Positions 7,756 through 17,287 of a stretch of DNA of 64,000 nt are shown one piece after another; position 1 is the stretch's first letter; each line of letters begins with the position of its first letter. Origin of the DNA: Alphaproteobacteria bacterium (GTDB taxonomy: Bacteria; Pseudomonadota; Alphaproteobacteria; Rs-D84). The stretch is from positions 1 through 64,000 of the forward strand of contig JAFTPS010000010.1 of assembly GCA_017463185.1 (NCBI GenBank). Reading direction: 5' to 3'. The translations under genes and the position numbers were made by a program. The notes under the pieces are model-generated. The model made no database searches, was not told where the DNA came from, and was given only the letters and a program-made list of their open reading frames with translations.

Positions 7756-8349
7756 CAATGTTTTATCTATTGTATTTAAGACTTTTTGTTGGGCGGCCTT
7801 TAAATCATCCAGCGTTTTAATCTGGGGTATTGTGTGAACGGGGGTGGTTTGTTCACGGCGTTTGGATTCCGTATCCAGTAATTTATAGATTTGTTGTGCC
7901 GGGACAAACAGATATGGGTTTACATCATATAACATCTTGTTTGGGCGCATATCGTATTTGTCTGTAAAAAAATATCCAGAATCTGACGCCATTGTTGCTG
8001 TCATCATAATAACGTTACAATTTTTTGGTGCTGGAATTGGGGGCAGTGCGTCAATTCGTTTGTTTTGTCCGTTTTCCAATACATATATTTCATAGCGTTC
8101 AAAAACATCTGGTTGGAATTTCCAATCCCCAAAACCAAGCAGTTTTTGCAAAAATCCCTTGTGATAATAAACAGGTGTCTGGGTTATGTTCAGTTCAATA
8201 TTGTCAAACAGTGCGCTGTGTCGTTTAAAACTTTTCCCTTCGGTTTCAAGGTCCAATTTACTCAGGTCTTTGGTGCTTAAAATCTTGTGAATATTGCGCA
8301 GGAAATCCCGTTCTGCTCGTGCACTGTCCAAAGTATCAAAAATTGTCAT
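7753..8349 (-). CDS. Hypothetical protein, 198 aa
   Basis: A soluble protein that I do not recognise, with no signal peptide. The N-terminal 60 residues are helical and charged; the centre is mixed with a Pro-rich turn (DALPPIPAPKNCN); the C-terminus is again helical. Transcribed alone, convergent with the phosphotransacylase gene and sharing its terminator. Codon use resembles the neighbours. Function unknown. Confidence 0.75.
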   Translation of the reverse strand: MTIFDTLDSARAERDFLRNIHKILSTKDLSKLDLETEGKSFKRHSALFDNIELNITQTPVYYHKGFLQKLLGFGDWKFQPDVFERYEIYVLENGQNKRIDALPPIPAPKNCNVIMMTATMASDSGYFFTDKYDMRPNKMLYDVNPYLFVPAQQIYKLLDTESKRREQTTPVHTIPQIKTLDDLKAAQQKVLNTIDKTL

Positions 8350-8482
8350 AGTTTTTTATCCTTGTTTGTGTTTTGTTAAAATATTTATAGCATACCCGAT
8401 ATCAAACGCAATAAAAAACCGTGTTTTTAGCACAAAAGCACTATACCCACCGCAAAAATTATGATATAATTGACCCAAGAGA

Positions 8483-10735
8483 ATGAAAAAACTGCTGACC
8501 TGTTTTTTCGCTATTGCTTTGGTTGCGCCCGTCGCACTTGCGGCCGATGGCGCTATTTCGCGTGCAATTCCAACGGCATCAAATACGGACGGTGCGGCGG
8601 GAAAATCCGTATCATCCCGCACCACCCCCGCCACAACGGTGTCGCGCATGGCAACGCGTACGGTTTCCACGTCCAACGCGACCAATAAAACGGATGCCTC
8701 AACCGTGTCGCCCGCCCCAAACACCGCCCGCACGGCGGCGCGTGTGATAACGGTAAATCCGGCCACATCAAACGACACATCGCACTCAAATACCTTGTCG
8801 CGTTCGGTTGCGGTAAAAAATACCGATGACTCAACGCGTGGCAAATTGGATGCGGCGGTAAATACCGTTGGGCGCAATGCACGTGTATCCGCGGCCAGTA
8901 TAAATAACAACCCGGCCCTGCGTCGCGCTGGAATCACCCTGCGCCCCAGTACGGCAGAGGTTGGCGGTCGCGCCACCATATCCGAAACCGGGGCCCAGAC
9001 TGGCTCTAATGTGGACGAGGCTGTACGCGGCGTATCCACGCGTGCGGCATCCAACACCACCACCCGCGAAAGTTTGGCCGAGGCCAAAGAACGCCTGGAA
9101 CAAACGGCGGAATTAAACAAATCGTGCCAGGAACAGTATAACGAATGTATGGACCAATTCTGTGCGGTTATTGATTCAAATCAAAAGCGTTGTTCATGCT
9201 CGGCCAATTTGTCCCGTTATACCAAGGTGGAAGAGGCCGTCACCGCCGCCAATACCCAATTGAACGAGGTTGCCCAGCGTATCCGCTATGTGGGGCTGTC
9301 CGCGGATGAAATCCGTGCCATTATGACGGAAACTGAGGCCGAAGAAACCCTGAACAAAACAACCGATACATCTGAATCCCGCAGTTTATTGGAAGAGATA
9401 GAGGAAATGATAAAAGACCCAACCTCGTCCGCTTCCTATGCGGATACATCCACCAGTTTTGACATGGATTTGGATTTTTCATCCGACAGTGCGGATTTGT
9501 TCAGCCTGGACTTTTTAAGTCTGGATTCATCCAGCAGTTTTTCCAACCTGCGTGGTCGTGAATTGTATAATGCCGCGAAAAAGCGTTGCAAAACGGTCCT
9601 GAACCAGTGTAAATCCGCCGGGGCTACCGCTGACCAAATAACGGGCAATTATGACCTGGCCATTGACAAAGATTGCGTTGCCTATGAACAGGGTTTGGAA
9701 AAAATGAATGAAACCCTGACATCCAATGTGCGCAGCGCGAATTTAATGTTGCAAAAGGCTCGCTTGGCGGTGTTGCAAAATAAAAATCAATACGATGCTA
9801 AGGGCTGTATCGCAGCATTGGATACTTGTATGCGCGACGATATGGTGTGTGGCGATAATTATTATAAATGTGTTGACCCGACCAAGAAATATATTGATGA
9901 AAATGGTGCGGTCGTTCTGGGTCAGGATATTACCCAAATTCCAGACTTTATGGCAAGTTATAATAATGCAAATATCAATGATGCTTTCCTTCGTACGGCG
10001 TACAAGCAACCAATTACCGACACGGGGTGTTCAGCGGTCCACGGGGCTGGGGAAACGTCGGGCGGTAATGATGGTTCTTGCGTGGTAAGGTACCTGTTGC
10101 AAAAAATTGGGGTCGGACAAAAAAGTACCGACGGTGGGCTGTGTCGTGCCGTTTTGGATAAATGCCAGGCCTATACCTATAACGGTGATAAATACGACGA
10201 GTACAATGATATTGTTGTAAATTATATACAGCGCGCCATGGTCAATATCAAGGCCGCACAACAGTCTATTATTGCGGATTATGCGTCAACATGTATGTCT
10301 GAAATTTCCACCTGTTATAATCAACAGGTCACACAAATCAACGCATGGACCAGTACGGCCAATTTGGCAAATATTTTAAGTGTAATGCGTGGTGCGTGCC
10401 GTAATGTTGCACTGACCTGTGCCTATGCGGTATTTGCCAATGATGATGACAGTTGCCCAGAAAGCACCGTCACAGCCGACAATTCGGACGCCTGTATTGA
10501 TAATATATCCCAGGTATTTTACCAGTCCCTGTTATGCCCGGATAATTCAACGTATTTGGTTGGCGATGATAGTGACGATTGCAGCAGTTTTGGCAACGGT
10601 ACACAATGCGTCAATGAAATTTGTAAATGTAATGCTGGCTATGAAGCCTGGGGTAATGCGTGTTATGTTGAGTGTCACGGTGAACGTAATGCCTATGGTA
10701 CCTGCGTCGCCACCACTCCATCCAATGACTCATAA
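8483..10735 (+). CDS. Large secreted Cys-containing protein
   Basis: A 750-residue exported protein. Residues 1-20 form a clean signal peptide (ending ALA-AD). Residues 20-200 are a Ser/Thr/Ala/Asn-rich low-complexity region likely to be disordered. After about residue 210 the protein has many Cys in CxxxC-type pairs (CQEQYNECMDQFC, CIAALDTC, CMSEISTC), which suggests helical segments joined by disulfides. The last 60 residues form an EGF-like Cys cluster (CVNEICKCNAGYEAWGNAC). A TATAAT box lies at 8465-8470, only about 12 bases before the ATG, so the 5' UTR may be very short. A long antisense reading frame here is an artefact of composition. Probably a periplasmic or surface protein; function unknown. 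Confidence 0.85.
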   Translation: MKKLLTCFFAIALVAPVALAADGAISRAIPTASNTDGAAGKSVSSRTTPATTVSRMATRTVSTSNATNKTDASTVSPAPNTARTAARVITVNPATSNDTSHSNTLSRSVAVKNTDDSTRGKLDAAVNTVGRNARVSAASINNNPALRRAGITLRPSTAEVGGRATISETGAQTGSNVDEAVRGVSTRAASNTTTRESLAEAKERLEQTAELNKSCQEQYNECMDQFCAVIDSNQKRCSCSANLSRYTKVEEAVTAANTQLNEVAQRIRYVGLSADEIRAIMTETEAEETLNKTTDTSESRSLLEEIEEMIKDPTSSASYADTSTSFDMDLDFSSDSADLFSLDFLSLDSSSSFSNLRGRELYNAAKKRCKTVLNQCKSAGATADQITGNYDLAIDKDCVAYEQGLEKMNETLTSNVRSANLMLQKARLAVLQNKNQYDAKGCIAALDTCMRDDMVCGDNYYKCVDPTKKYIDENGAVVLGQDITQIPDFMASYNNANINDAFLRTAYKQPITDTGCSAVHGAGETSGGNDGSCVVRYLLQKIGVGQKSTDGGLCRAVLDKCQAYTYNGDKYDEYNDIVVNYIQRAMVNIKAAQQSIIADYASTCMSEISTCYNQQVTQINAWTSTANLANILSVMRGACRNVALTCAYAVFANDDDSCPESTVTADNSDACIDNISQVFYQSLLCPDNSTYLVGDDSDDCSSFGNGTQCVNEICKCNAGYEAWGNACYVECHGERNAYGTCVATTPSNDS

Positions 10736-11356
10736 TAAAAAATCCCGCAAATAAAAAGTTCCCCTCCTGTGGAGGGGTGTCGCATAGCGACGGGGTGGTC
10801 TTTGATAATAATCACGGAATTTATATATAAATAAAGACCACCTCCCGGCTACTTCACCCAAAAAATTCTGATGAATTTTTCGGGGCCCGAACGCCGTACT
10901 CCTCCACCGGGGGAGAACTTGCGACATTGATGAACTGGTGCCCAAAAACAACCGTCACCCCGGCGTAGGCCGGGGACCACTGTGTTCCTGATAATTTATA
11001 TTTTTGGTGGAACTCAATTAATTCTCACCGCCCTTGGCGGGGAGTGGCGAGCATATTGCGAGCCGAGGGGTGGCTATAACAAAGTTCGTATTTTAGCCAC
11101 CCCCAAGTTTTACTAGGCTATCGCCAAGTAAAACTATCCCCCGCCACTTCGGGCCCCGCGCAAACATTCGTTTGCGTGGGTGAACCTGGGCGGTGGACAT
11201 TATTAGATTTTATTTACTGGATTGCCACGCTGCGCTCGCAATGACAAAGGTACTAATAACTAATGACTAATAACTAATGCCCACCACCACTATCCACTAT
11301 CCACTAACCACTTACACTACCCACTATCTATGCCTTATGCTCTATTCTCTATGCCC
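10736..11356. repeat. Non-coding stretch of palindromes and short repeats
   Basis: No gene is visible. It contains the GC palindrome at 10761-10777, an inverted repeat GGTGGTCTTT / AAAGACCACC (10794-10803 and 10833-10842), a CCCCGGC-gta-GGCCGGGG hairpin near 10956-10974, a GGGGTGGCT / AGCCACCCCC pair near 11075-11110, and the short motif GCCACGCTGCGCTCGCAATG near 11223. It ends in AT-rich near-tandem repeats of CTAATAA and CTATCCA type (11250-11330). A 24-base segment at 11296-11319 recurs exactly at 21199-21222, and 11330-11355 recurs inverted at 21168-21193 with 24 of 26 bases matching. Confidence 0.7.
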
Positions 11357-11389
11357 TAAAAAAATCCCCCGAACGGGGGATTTTTTTAG
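11357..11389. terminator. Bidirectional terminator
   Basis: TAAAAAAATCCCCC-gaac-GGGGGATTTTTTTA, symmetric with A and T runs. It closes the repeat region before the PBP1A gene. Confidence 0.85.
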
Positions 11390-11427
11390 ATTTGCAAAAT
11401 GTGCATTTTTATCTTAAAATTCATTCT

Positions 11428-13467
11428 ATGAAATTCAAAAAAATTTTGCGCGTTTTACTAAATATAATCTTTTGGTGTTTTACGGCGGGGATTGCTGCGC
11501 TGGCGGCGTTGGTATTGATATATGGAAATGATTTGCCGGATTATAAAAAATTGGCCACATATGCGCCACCGGTTGCAACGCGCTTGTATGCGTCCGACGG
11601 TTCTTTGTTGATAGAGTATGCAGAGGAACGTCGTGTCTTTATTGACTATGCCGATATGCCCACCCAGTTGGTAAATGCATTTATCGCGGCCGAAGACCAG
11701 AATTTCTGGACTCATCCCGGGATTGATATCCAGGGTATAATTCGTGCCGCCACCAACAATGTTATGCGTATGCTGGGGTATAATACCAATTTTTCGGGGG
11801 CGTCCACAATTACGCAACAGGTGGCCAAGAATTTCTTTTTAACATCCGAGCGCACCATTTCCCGCAAAATAAAAGAAGCTATCCTGGCCCTGCGTCTGGA
11901 ACGCAGTTTTTCAAAACAACATATTTTGACCCTTTATCTGAACCAGATTTTCCTGGGGGCACGTGCATATGGTGTTGGTTCGGCTGCGTTGATGTATTTT
12001 AATAAGCCTGTATCGGAACTAAGTTTGGCCCAATGTGCGTTTTTGGCATCCCTGCCCAAGGTACCCAATAATCGTGATCGTGCGGTGGAAAGACGTAACT
12101 ATGTCCTGCGCCGTATGGTAGAAGAAGGTTTTATTACCCAGGCCCAGGCAGACACTGCCGCAGCCGAGGAATTAAATATCAACAGTGGTTTTACCGCCCA
12201 AATGCAGGATGATTTTCAATATTTTGCAGAGGATGTCCGCCGTCAATTACTGGGGACATTGGGGCGTGAAACTTTGTATAACCAGGGGCTATACATAAAA
12301 ACCACGATTGTGCCCGAATTACAGCGTGCCGCATCCGCTGCATTGAACCGGGAATTGGATGCATACAACGCTGGACGCACCGATAAATTACAGGGGGCAA
12401 TCATCGCGATGAACCCGCACACCGGTCGCATTGTCGCAATGGCGGGCGGGCGTTCCTTTGCGGAAAGTTCCTTTAACCGTGCAACCCAGGCATATCGTCA
12501 AATTGGCTCAACCATTAAACCGTTTGTGTACCTGGCGGCATTGGAACGCGGGCTTTCCCCCCAGACAATGATTCTGGATGCGCCAATTGTTGGGTGGCGT
12601 GAAAATGATACCCTGTGGAAACCTGAAAATTATGATAAAAAATTCTTGGGCGATGTGCCTTTGCGCCTGGCATTGGAAACATCGCGCAATGTGCCGGCGG
12701 TGCGCCTTGTGGAACAAATTGGTACGGCCAACGCGATTGAGGCCGCTCAACGTTTTGGTGTTTATCCGTCTGATATGCCAAATATGAACCTGTCAATGGC
12801 ATTGGGGTCTGGTGAAACAACATTGGAAAAACTGGTTTTGGGATATTCGGCGTTTATAAACGGTGGACGTGTCATAGAGCCTAAATTGGTTGACTATATA
12901 GAAGACCGCTATGGTCGTGTTATCGGTGGTGCGACCCAAAATATTATTGAATGGTCCGACGATTTATTGCCACCTGAAACCGTTGTTGAATCAGAACCGT
13001 TATCTGACCCGCACAGCCTGTATCAAATGGTATCTATTTTACAGGGCGCGGTTGAACGTGGCACCGGCAAACAGGCGCGTGTCCCTGGTCATACAATTGC
13101 GGGCAAAACCGGCACCACCAACGATGTCAAAGATGTCTGGTTTGTCGGATTTTCTAAAAATTTAATAGTTGGTGTTTATTTGGGCTATGACACACCAAAG
13201 CCGCTGGGCAAGGGTGCGGGTTCCCATATGGCGGCGCGTGTATTTGCTGACTTTATGAAAACGGCCCTGGCAAATGAAAAGAACCAGCCTTTTGCCGTAC
13301 CAAATGGTATGACATTTATGCGTGTCAACCGGCGCAGTGGTGCGGCCGCATCCGCCGACCCCGATGGTATTATTATATTAGAGGCCTTTAAGCCCGGGCA
13401 ATTCCCGAACCCAGCACCGAAAAAATCATCATCCGAATATAATCCGATTGTGGGTGGCGTATTCTAG
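11428..13467 (+). CDS. mrcA: Penicillin-binding protein 1A, bifunctional
   Basis: About 679 residues. One N-terminal membrane helix is followed by a GT51 glycosyltransferase domain (EDQNFWTHPGID with the catalytic Glu; GASTITQQVAKNFFL) and a transpeptidase domain with the active-site SxxK in STIKPFVYLAALERG and the KTG box in AGKTGTTNDVKDVW. It polymerises lipid II and cross-links peptidoglycan in the inner membrane. Shorter than enterobacterial PBP1A (about 850), with the OB-like insert reduced. The ATG at 11428 begins the membrane anchor; an upstream ATG at 11392 is possible, and neither has a strong ribosome binding site. The lysozyme-inhibitor lipoprotein follows. Confidence 0.93.
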   Translation: MKFKKILRVLLNIIFWCFTAGIAALAALVLIYGNDLPDYKKLATYAPPVATRLYASDGSLLIEYAEERRVFIDYADMPTQLVNAFIAAEDQNFWTHPGIDIQGIIRAATNNVMRMLGYNTNFSGASTITQQVAKNFFLTSERTISRKIKEAILALRLERSFSKQHILTLYLNQIFLGARAYGVGSAALMYFNKPVSELSLAQCAFLASLPKVPNNRDRAVERRNYVLRRMVEEGFITQAQADTAAAEELNINSGFTAQMQDDFQYFAEDVRRQLLGTLGRETLYNQGLYIKTTIVPELQRAASAALNRELDAYNAGRTDKLQGAIIAMNPHTGRIVAMAGGRSFAESSFNRATQAYRQIGSTIKPFVYLAALERGLSPQTMILDAPIVGWRENDTLWKPENYDKKFLGDVPLRLALETSRNVPAVRLVEQIGTANAIEAAQRFGVYPSDMPNMNLSMALGSGETTLEKLVLGYSAFINGGRVIEPKLVDYIEDRYGRVIGGATQNIIEWSDDLLPPETVVESEPLSDPHSLYQMVSILQGAVERGTGKQARVPGHTIAGKTGTTNDVKDVWFVGFSKNLIVGVYLGYDTPKPLGKGAGSHMAARVFADFMKTALANEKNQPFAVPNGMTFMRVNRRSGAAASADPDGIIILEAFKPGQFPNPAPKKSSSEYNPIVGGVF

Positions 13468-13494
13468 GGGCTATGATATAAAAGGACGAAAATC

Positions 13495-13785
13495 ATGAAA
13501 CGCTTATTTATAATTTTTGCTTTGATGACACTTGTTGCATGCGATAAAACGCCGGACAATGTGATTCATTGTGGTGACTATAATGTTGAAATGGCGTTTT
13601 CGGATGATGGCGAACATTTGAACGCCGTAATCAATGGCGACCCAGTGGCTTTGGATTTAGCCGTATCCGCATCGGGCGCAAAATACACTGGCATTTTGAA
13701 TGATATTGAAATCAGCCTGTGGGGCAAGGGCGATAATTGGACGCTGATTCTAGAACCTGATGAAACATTTTCCTGTACGGACTAA
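13495..13785 (+). CDS. MliC-like lysozyme inhibitor lipoprotein
   Basis: A 96-residue lipoprotein with lipobox LVAC at Cys16. The mature part matches the MliC / PliC pattern: a first Cys (HCGDYNVEMAF), the signature VSASGAKYTG, then SLWGKGDNWTLIL and a last Cys near the end. This family blocks c-type lysozyme by inserting the SASGxxY loop in the active site, protecting peptidoglycan from host lysozyme. GGACG lies before the ATG. It sits 27 bases after PBP1A, so the two may be co-transcribed. Confidence 0.85.
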   Translation: MKRLFIIFALMTLVACDKTPDNVIHCGDYNVEMAFSDDGEHLNAVINGDPVALDLAVSASGAKYTGILNDIEISLWGKGDNWTLILEPDETFSCTD

Positions 13786-13856
13786 ATAAGATTTATTTTC
13801 ATATTTTATTGTGATAAAATGTCAGCATAGCAAGGTTAAAGGTAAGGAGATTTTTT

Positions 13857-14945
13857 ATGCTGACTGATTATTTTTTGGCGCATTCTGCAACATTTTTTGC
13901 CAGTGGTTGGACCCAGTTTGCAGGCGGTTTCGCGGTTGCGTTTTTGATTATGCTGTTGTTTGGGCGTCCGTTTATCCGTGCAATGCATGCGTTCCAGAAA
14001 AAGGGCCAGCCAATCAGTGAAAATGTACCTGAATCCCACCTTAAAAAGGCAGGCACCCCAACAATGGGCGGTATTTTGGTAATAGTTGCAATTTTGGTGG
14101 GCAGTTTGTTGTTTATGCCACTGTCCAATCCGACGGGTTGGATTGCGATTGCGGCATTGACTATGTTTGGAGTGTTAGGTTTTGTTGATGATTATAAAAA
14201 GGTGACCAGTCAATCTAAAAAGGCATCAAACGGTCTGACGCCGTTGACCCGCCTGGTTATAGAGGGGATATTTGTCGTTATCCTGGCATATTTAATAAAT
14301 CGCACAATGCCGCCATATATTGCGGAAAATTCGTTGGCGATTGGATCTGGTATTATTTTGCCGCTGGGGATTTTCTATTATGTGTTTGCGTATTTTGTAA
14401 TCTGTGGTGGGGCAAACGCCACCAATATCACAGACGGTCTGGATGGAATGTTGGCAAAATTATATATGCCTGTGCTGGTTGTATTAGTTGTAGCGTTGTA
14501 TGGTGCGACGCGTATCGGATTTATGGATACGGTAATGTTTCTGCCGACGGCCAGTGGTCTGTACGCGGTACTGGGGGCGGCGTTTGGGGCGGTTCTGGGA
14601 TTTTTGTGGTATAATACAAAGCCTGCGTCAATATTTATGGGCGATGTGGGGTCGCTTGCGCTGGGTGGTTTTATGGGAACGGTTGCAATGCTGTTAAAGT
14701 CCGAAATTATTATGGGGATTGCGGCCGGAATGATGGTTCTGATTTTGCTGTCGTCGTTTATCCAGACAATGTATTTCAAGGCAACACGCAAAATCACGGG
14801 GACGGGCCGTCGCGTATTTCTGCGTGCACCCCTGCATCATCATTTTGAGGAACACGGCTGGCCTGAAACAAAAATCGTGGACCGTTTCTTTATCGTATCT
14901 ATCCTGTTTTCGGGTCTGGCCCTGGTTCTGTTAAAATTCGCATAA
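13857..14945 (+). CDS. mraY: Phospho-MurNAc-pentapeptide transferase MraY
   Basis: 362 residues, ten predicted membrane helices. Family motifs are present: KAGTPTMGG, FVDDYKKVT with the catalytic Asp pair, NATNITDGLDGM, FMGDVGSLALGG and the His-rich loop RAPLHHHFEEHGWPE. It attaches phospho-MurNAc-pentapeptide to undecaprenyl phosphate, making lipid I. AAGGAG precedes the ATG. It begins a cluster with ftsW and murG; murD, which commonly lies between mraY and ftsW, is absent. Confidence 0.97.
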   Translation: MLTDYFLAHSATFFASGWTQFAGGFAVAFLIMLLFGRPFIRAMHAFQKKGQPISENVPESHLKKAGTPTMGGILVIVAILVGSLLFMPLSNPTGWIAIAALTMFGVLGFVDDYKKVTSQSKKASNGLTPLTRLVIEGIFVVILAYLINRTMPPYIAENSLAIGSGIILPLGIFYYVFAYFVICGGANATNITDGLDGMLAKLYMPVLVVLVVALYGATRIGFMDTVMFLPTASGLYAVLGAAFGAVLGFLWYNTKPASIFMGDVGSLALGGFMGTVAMLLKSEIIMGIAAGMMVLILLSSFIQTMYFKATRKITGTGRRVFLRAPLHHHFEEHGWPETKIVDRFFIVSILFSGLALVLLKFA

Positions 14946-14958
14946 GGTGTATGCAGTT

Positions 14959-16101
14959 ATGTTTAAACGAACCGAAGAAAGCAAATTGACCAGTTGGTAT
15001 TTTGAAACAGACCGTCGTCTGTTGGGGGCGGTACTGGTTCTGATATTTATCGGCATGTTGTTTGCTGTATCGGCTGGTTCCGTCGCGGCCGAACGTATTG
15101 GTCAACCCTGGTACTTTTTTGTTGTAAAGGCGATTCCCTTTTACATTATGGGCCTGACATTATTGTTTGGTTTCAGTTTTTTGAATAAAAAATGGGTACT
15201 GATTTTTGCGGCGTTAAACCTGGCAGCGGGGTTGGCACTGTTGCCGGTCACGGTGATTGCGCCACATATTATTAAAAATTCCGCACGATTTGTGTCGTTT
15301 GGCGCATTTAATATTATGCCGTCGGACATTATGAAACCCGGATTTGTCATAATGACCGCCTGGTTTTTGTCTAAGATGAAGGAACGATATGGCACAAATA
15401 TATTTTTTAACAAAGATGCCTGGCAAGTAAAGACCTGGCTTAGTTGGATTTGGTATTTGATAGCGTTTTTAATTGTTGTTGCGATAATATTTAATCACCC
15501 AGATTTTGGTACTTCGGTACTGTATTTGTCTGTGTTCTGTGCGATGATTTTTATTGCGGGGTTGCCACTGGTGACGATTCCAGTGTTTATAGGTGGCGGT
15601 ATTTTAATGGGGGTGATTGCGTTCTTTACATTGGGGCATGTTCATCGTCGTGTTATATCGTGGTTGACGGGTACTGGTGACACATATCAGATACAACAGT
15701 CTATTGATTCAATTCGGCACGGTGGCCTGTTGGGCAGTGGCGATGACGCTTTTATTAAACAGTCTTTGCCAGATGCGCATACGGACTTTATCTTTGCGGC
15801 TATTGCCGAAGATCTGGGGGCAATAATGGCGTGTGGTGTTTTGTTGCTGTTATTTTATGTGTTAAAGCGTCTAATAACCAATGCGATGAATGCGCGTGAT
15901 TTATTTGTGTTTTATGCGGCGGGTGGCGCGGCGGCTCTTTATGGGGCCCAGGTTTGCATAAACCTGATGTCAACATTGCATATAATTCCGCCAAAAGGTA
16001 TGACACTGCCGTTTGTATCCTATGGTGGCAGTTCGCTTTTGGCGTATTGCATATTATTTGGAATGATTTTGGCAATCATCCGCGAAGATAAATGGAAATA
16101 A
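14959..16101 (+). CDS. ftsW: Peptidoglycan glycosyltransferase FtsW
   Basis: About 380 residues of the SEDS family with ten membrane helices. Diagnostic parts are FGTSVLYLSV, the segment around YQIQQSIDSIRHGGLLG, AEDLGAIMACGVLL, and the C-terminal PPKGMTLPFVSYGGSSLLA. It polymerises glycan strands at the division septum with a class B PBP. The ATG at 14959 has AAGGTG 9 bases upstream; a GTG at 14947, right after the mraY stop, is an alternative. Confidence 0.95.
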   Translation: MFKRTEESKLTSWYFETDRRLLGAVLVLIFIGMLFAVSAGSVAAERIGQPWYFFVVKAIPFYIMGLTLLFGFSFLNKKWVLIFAALNLAAGLALLPVTVIAPHIIKNSARFVSFGAFNIMPSDIMKPGFVIMTAWFLSKMKERYGTNIFFNKDAWQVKTWLSWIWYLIAFLIVVAIIFNHPDFGTSVLYLSVFCAMIFIAGLPLVTIPVFIGGGILMGVIAFFTLGHVHRRVISWLTGTGDTYQIQQSIDSIRHGGLLGSGDDAFIKQSLPDAHTDFIFAAIAEDLGAIMACGVLLLLFYVLKRLITNAMNARDLFVFYAAGGAAALYGAQVCINLMSTLHIIPPKGMTLPFVSYGGSSLLAYCILFGMILAIIREDKWK

Positions 16102-16117
16102 ATAAAAGGATGTATAA

Positions 16118-17161
16118 ATGAAAATTTGGATTGCAACAGGGGGGACGGGCGGACATGTGTTCCCAGCACTCAGTGTTGCCGATGAATTGGTGCGTCGGGG
16201 GCATCATATAACAATATCGTGCGATGGTCGTGTGCGTGAAATGGTGGCGAATGGCCGTCCCAGTGGCGCAAAAATGTCGCATGTATGGGCATCAGGTGTT
16301 GGTGCAAAAAGTCGCCTGAATCAAATATGGGCTTTGTTCAAAATAGGTGTGTCTGCGGTGGCGTTATCATTGCGGTTTATGGTGGCGCGCCCCGACCGAG
16401 TGGTGGCATTTGGTGGATATGCATCGGTTCCAGCGGTGTTTGCCGCGCACCTGTGGCATGTGCCGACATTCCTGCACGAACAGAACGCCGCAATCGGTCG
16501 CGCAAATAAATTTGCAATGCGTTGGGTTAAAACCCTGATGACCAGTTTTCCATCTGTGTCCGGGATTCCAAATTCCACAACACGTGTGGTTTATACGGGG
16601 CTGCCAGTGCGACGTGATTTTTTGAATGCGGCGGGGGCAGCTCTGCCGTCTGGAAATAAATTGTTGATAACTGGTGGGTCGCTGGGGGCACAAATCTTGG
16701 ACGATGTTGTACCAACTGCTGTTGCGGCAATGAAAAATAAAAAGATTTTCATAACCCATCAAACACGCCCAGAAAATGTGGCGCGTCTGCAAAAATTTTA
16801 TGCCGAAAATAAAATTCGTGCAAATGTATTGTCGTTTATTCACGATATGGCGGGTGCGATTGTGGGGTCAGACCTGGTAATTGGACGCAGTGGGGCCAGC
16901 ACAGTCGTGGAATTGCAAACAATCGGTCGTCCCGCGATATTTGTCCCACTGGGCATAAATCCGGACCAGGCGGCAAATGCGGCCAGTTTTGCCAAAAATG
17001 GCGGGGGCTTTGCGGTGGAACAATCTAAATTCACCACAAAATGGCTGACCGCAACATTAAGCGAGTTATTTGATAATCCGTTGCGTTTGGAAAAAATGGC
17101 GCAAAAGGCATTGGTGCCAAACAATGCCGTTCCACTAATCTGTGACGAGATAACAAAATAA
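16118..17161 (+). CDS. murG: MurG N-acetylglucosaminyl transferase
   Basis: 347 residues, GT-B fold. The N-terminal glycine loop GGTGGHVFPALSVADEL and the acceptor segment FLHEQNAAIGRANK are standard. The C-terminal UDP-GlcNAc site shows TGGSLGAQ, GRSGASTVVELQTIGRPAIF and DQAANAASF. It converts lipid I to lipid II on the inner face of the membrane. AAGGATG precedes the ATG. A terminator follows at 17209; murC and murB, the usual next genes, are not here. Confidence 0.96.
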   Translation: MKIWIATGGTGGHVFPALSVADELVRRGHHITISCDGRVREMVANGRPSGAKMSHVWASGVGAKSRLNQIWALFKIGVSAVALSLRFMVARPDRVVAFGGYASVPAVFAAHLWHVPTFLHEQNAAIGRANKFAMRWVKTLMTSFPSVSGIPNSTTRVVYTGLPVRRDFLNAAGAALPSGNKLLITGGSLGAQILDDVVPTAVAAMKNKKIFITHQTRPENVARLQKFYAENKIRANVLSFIHDMAGAIVGSDLVIGRSGASTVVELQTIGRPAIFVPLGINPDQAANAASFAKNGGGFAVEQSKFTTKWLTATLSELFDNPLRLEKMAQKALVPNNAVPLICDEITK

Positions 17162-17208
17162 ATATCTTTCACAATTTAACTTTGCTTTTTTAACATTGAA
17201 CTTTGATA

Positions 17209-17234
17209 AAAAATCCCGCGATGCGGGATTTTTC
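17209..17234 (+). terminator. Terminator after murG
   Basis: AAATCCCGC-gat-GCGGGATTTTT hairpin with a T tail, closing the mraY-ftsW-murG transcript. Confidence 0.85.
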
Positions 17235-17287
17235 ACTTGCGTGCGATTCGTCATTTGTTCTATGATTAAGATGTAAGGAAAGGGAAA

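Noticed and set aside
8356-9120. Long minus-strand reading frame of 254 codons
   Set aside because: It lies antisense to the signal-peptide and low-complexity part of the secreted protein at 8483-10735. The length comes from the biased composition of that region, and there is no ribosome binding site or recognisable domain.
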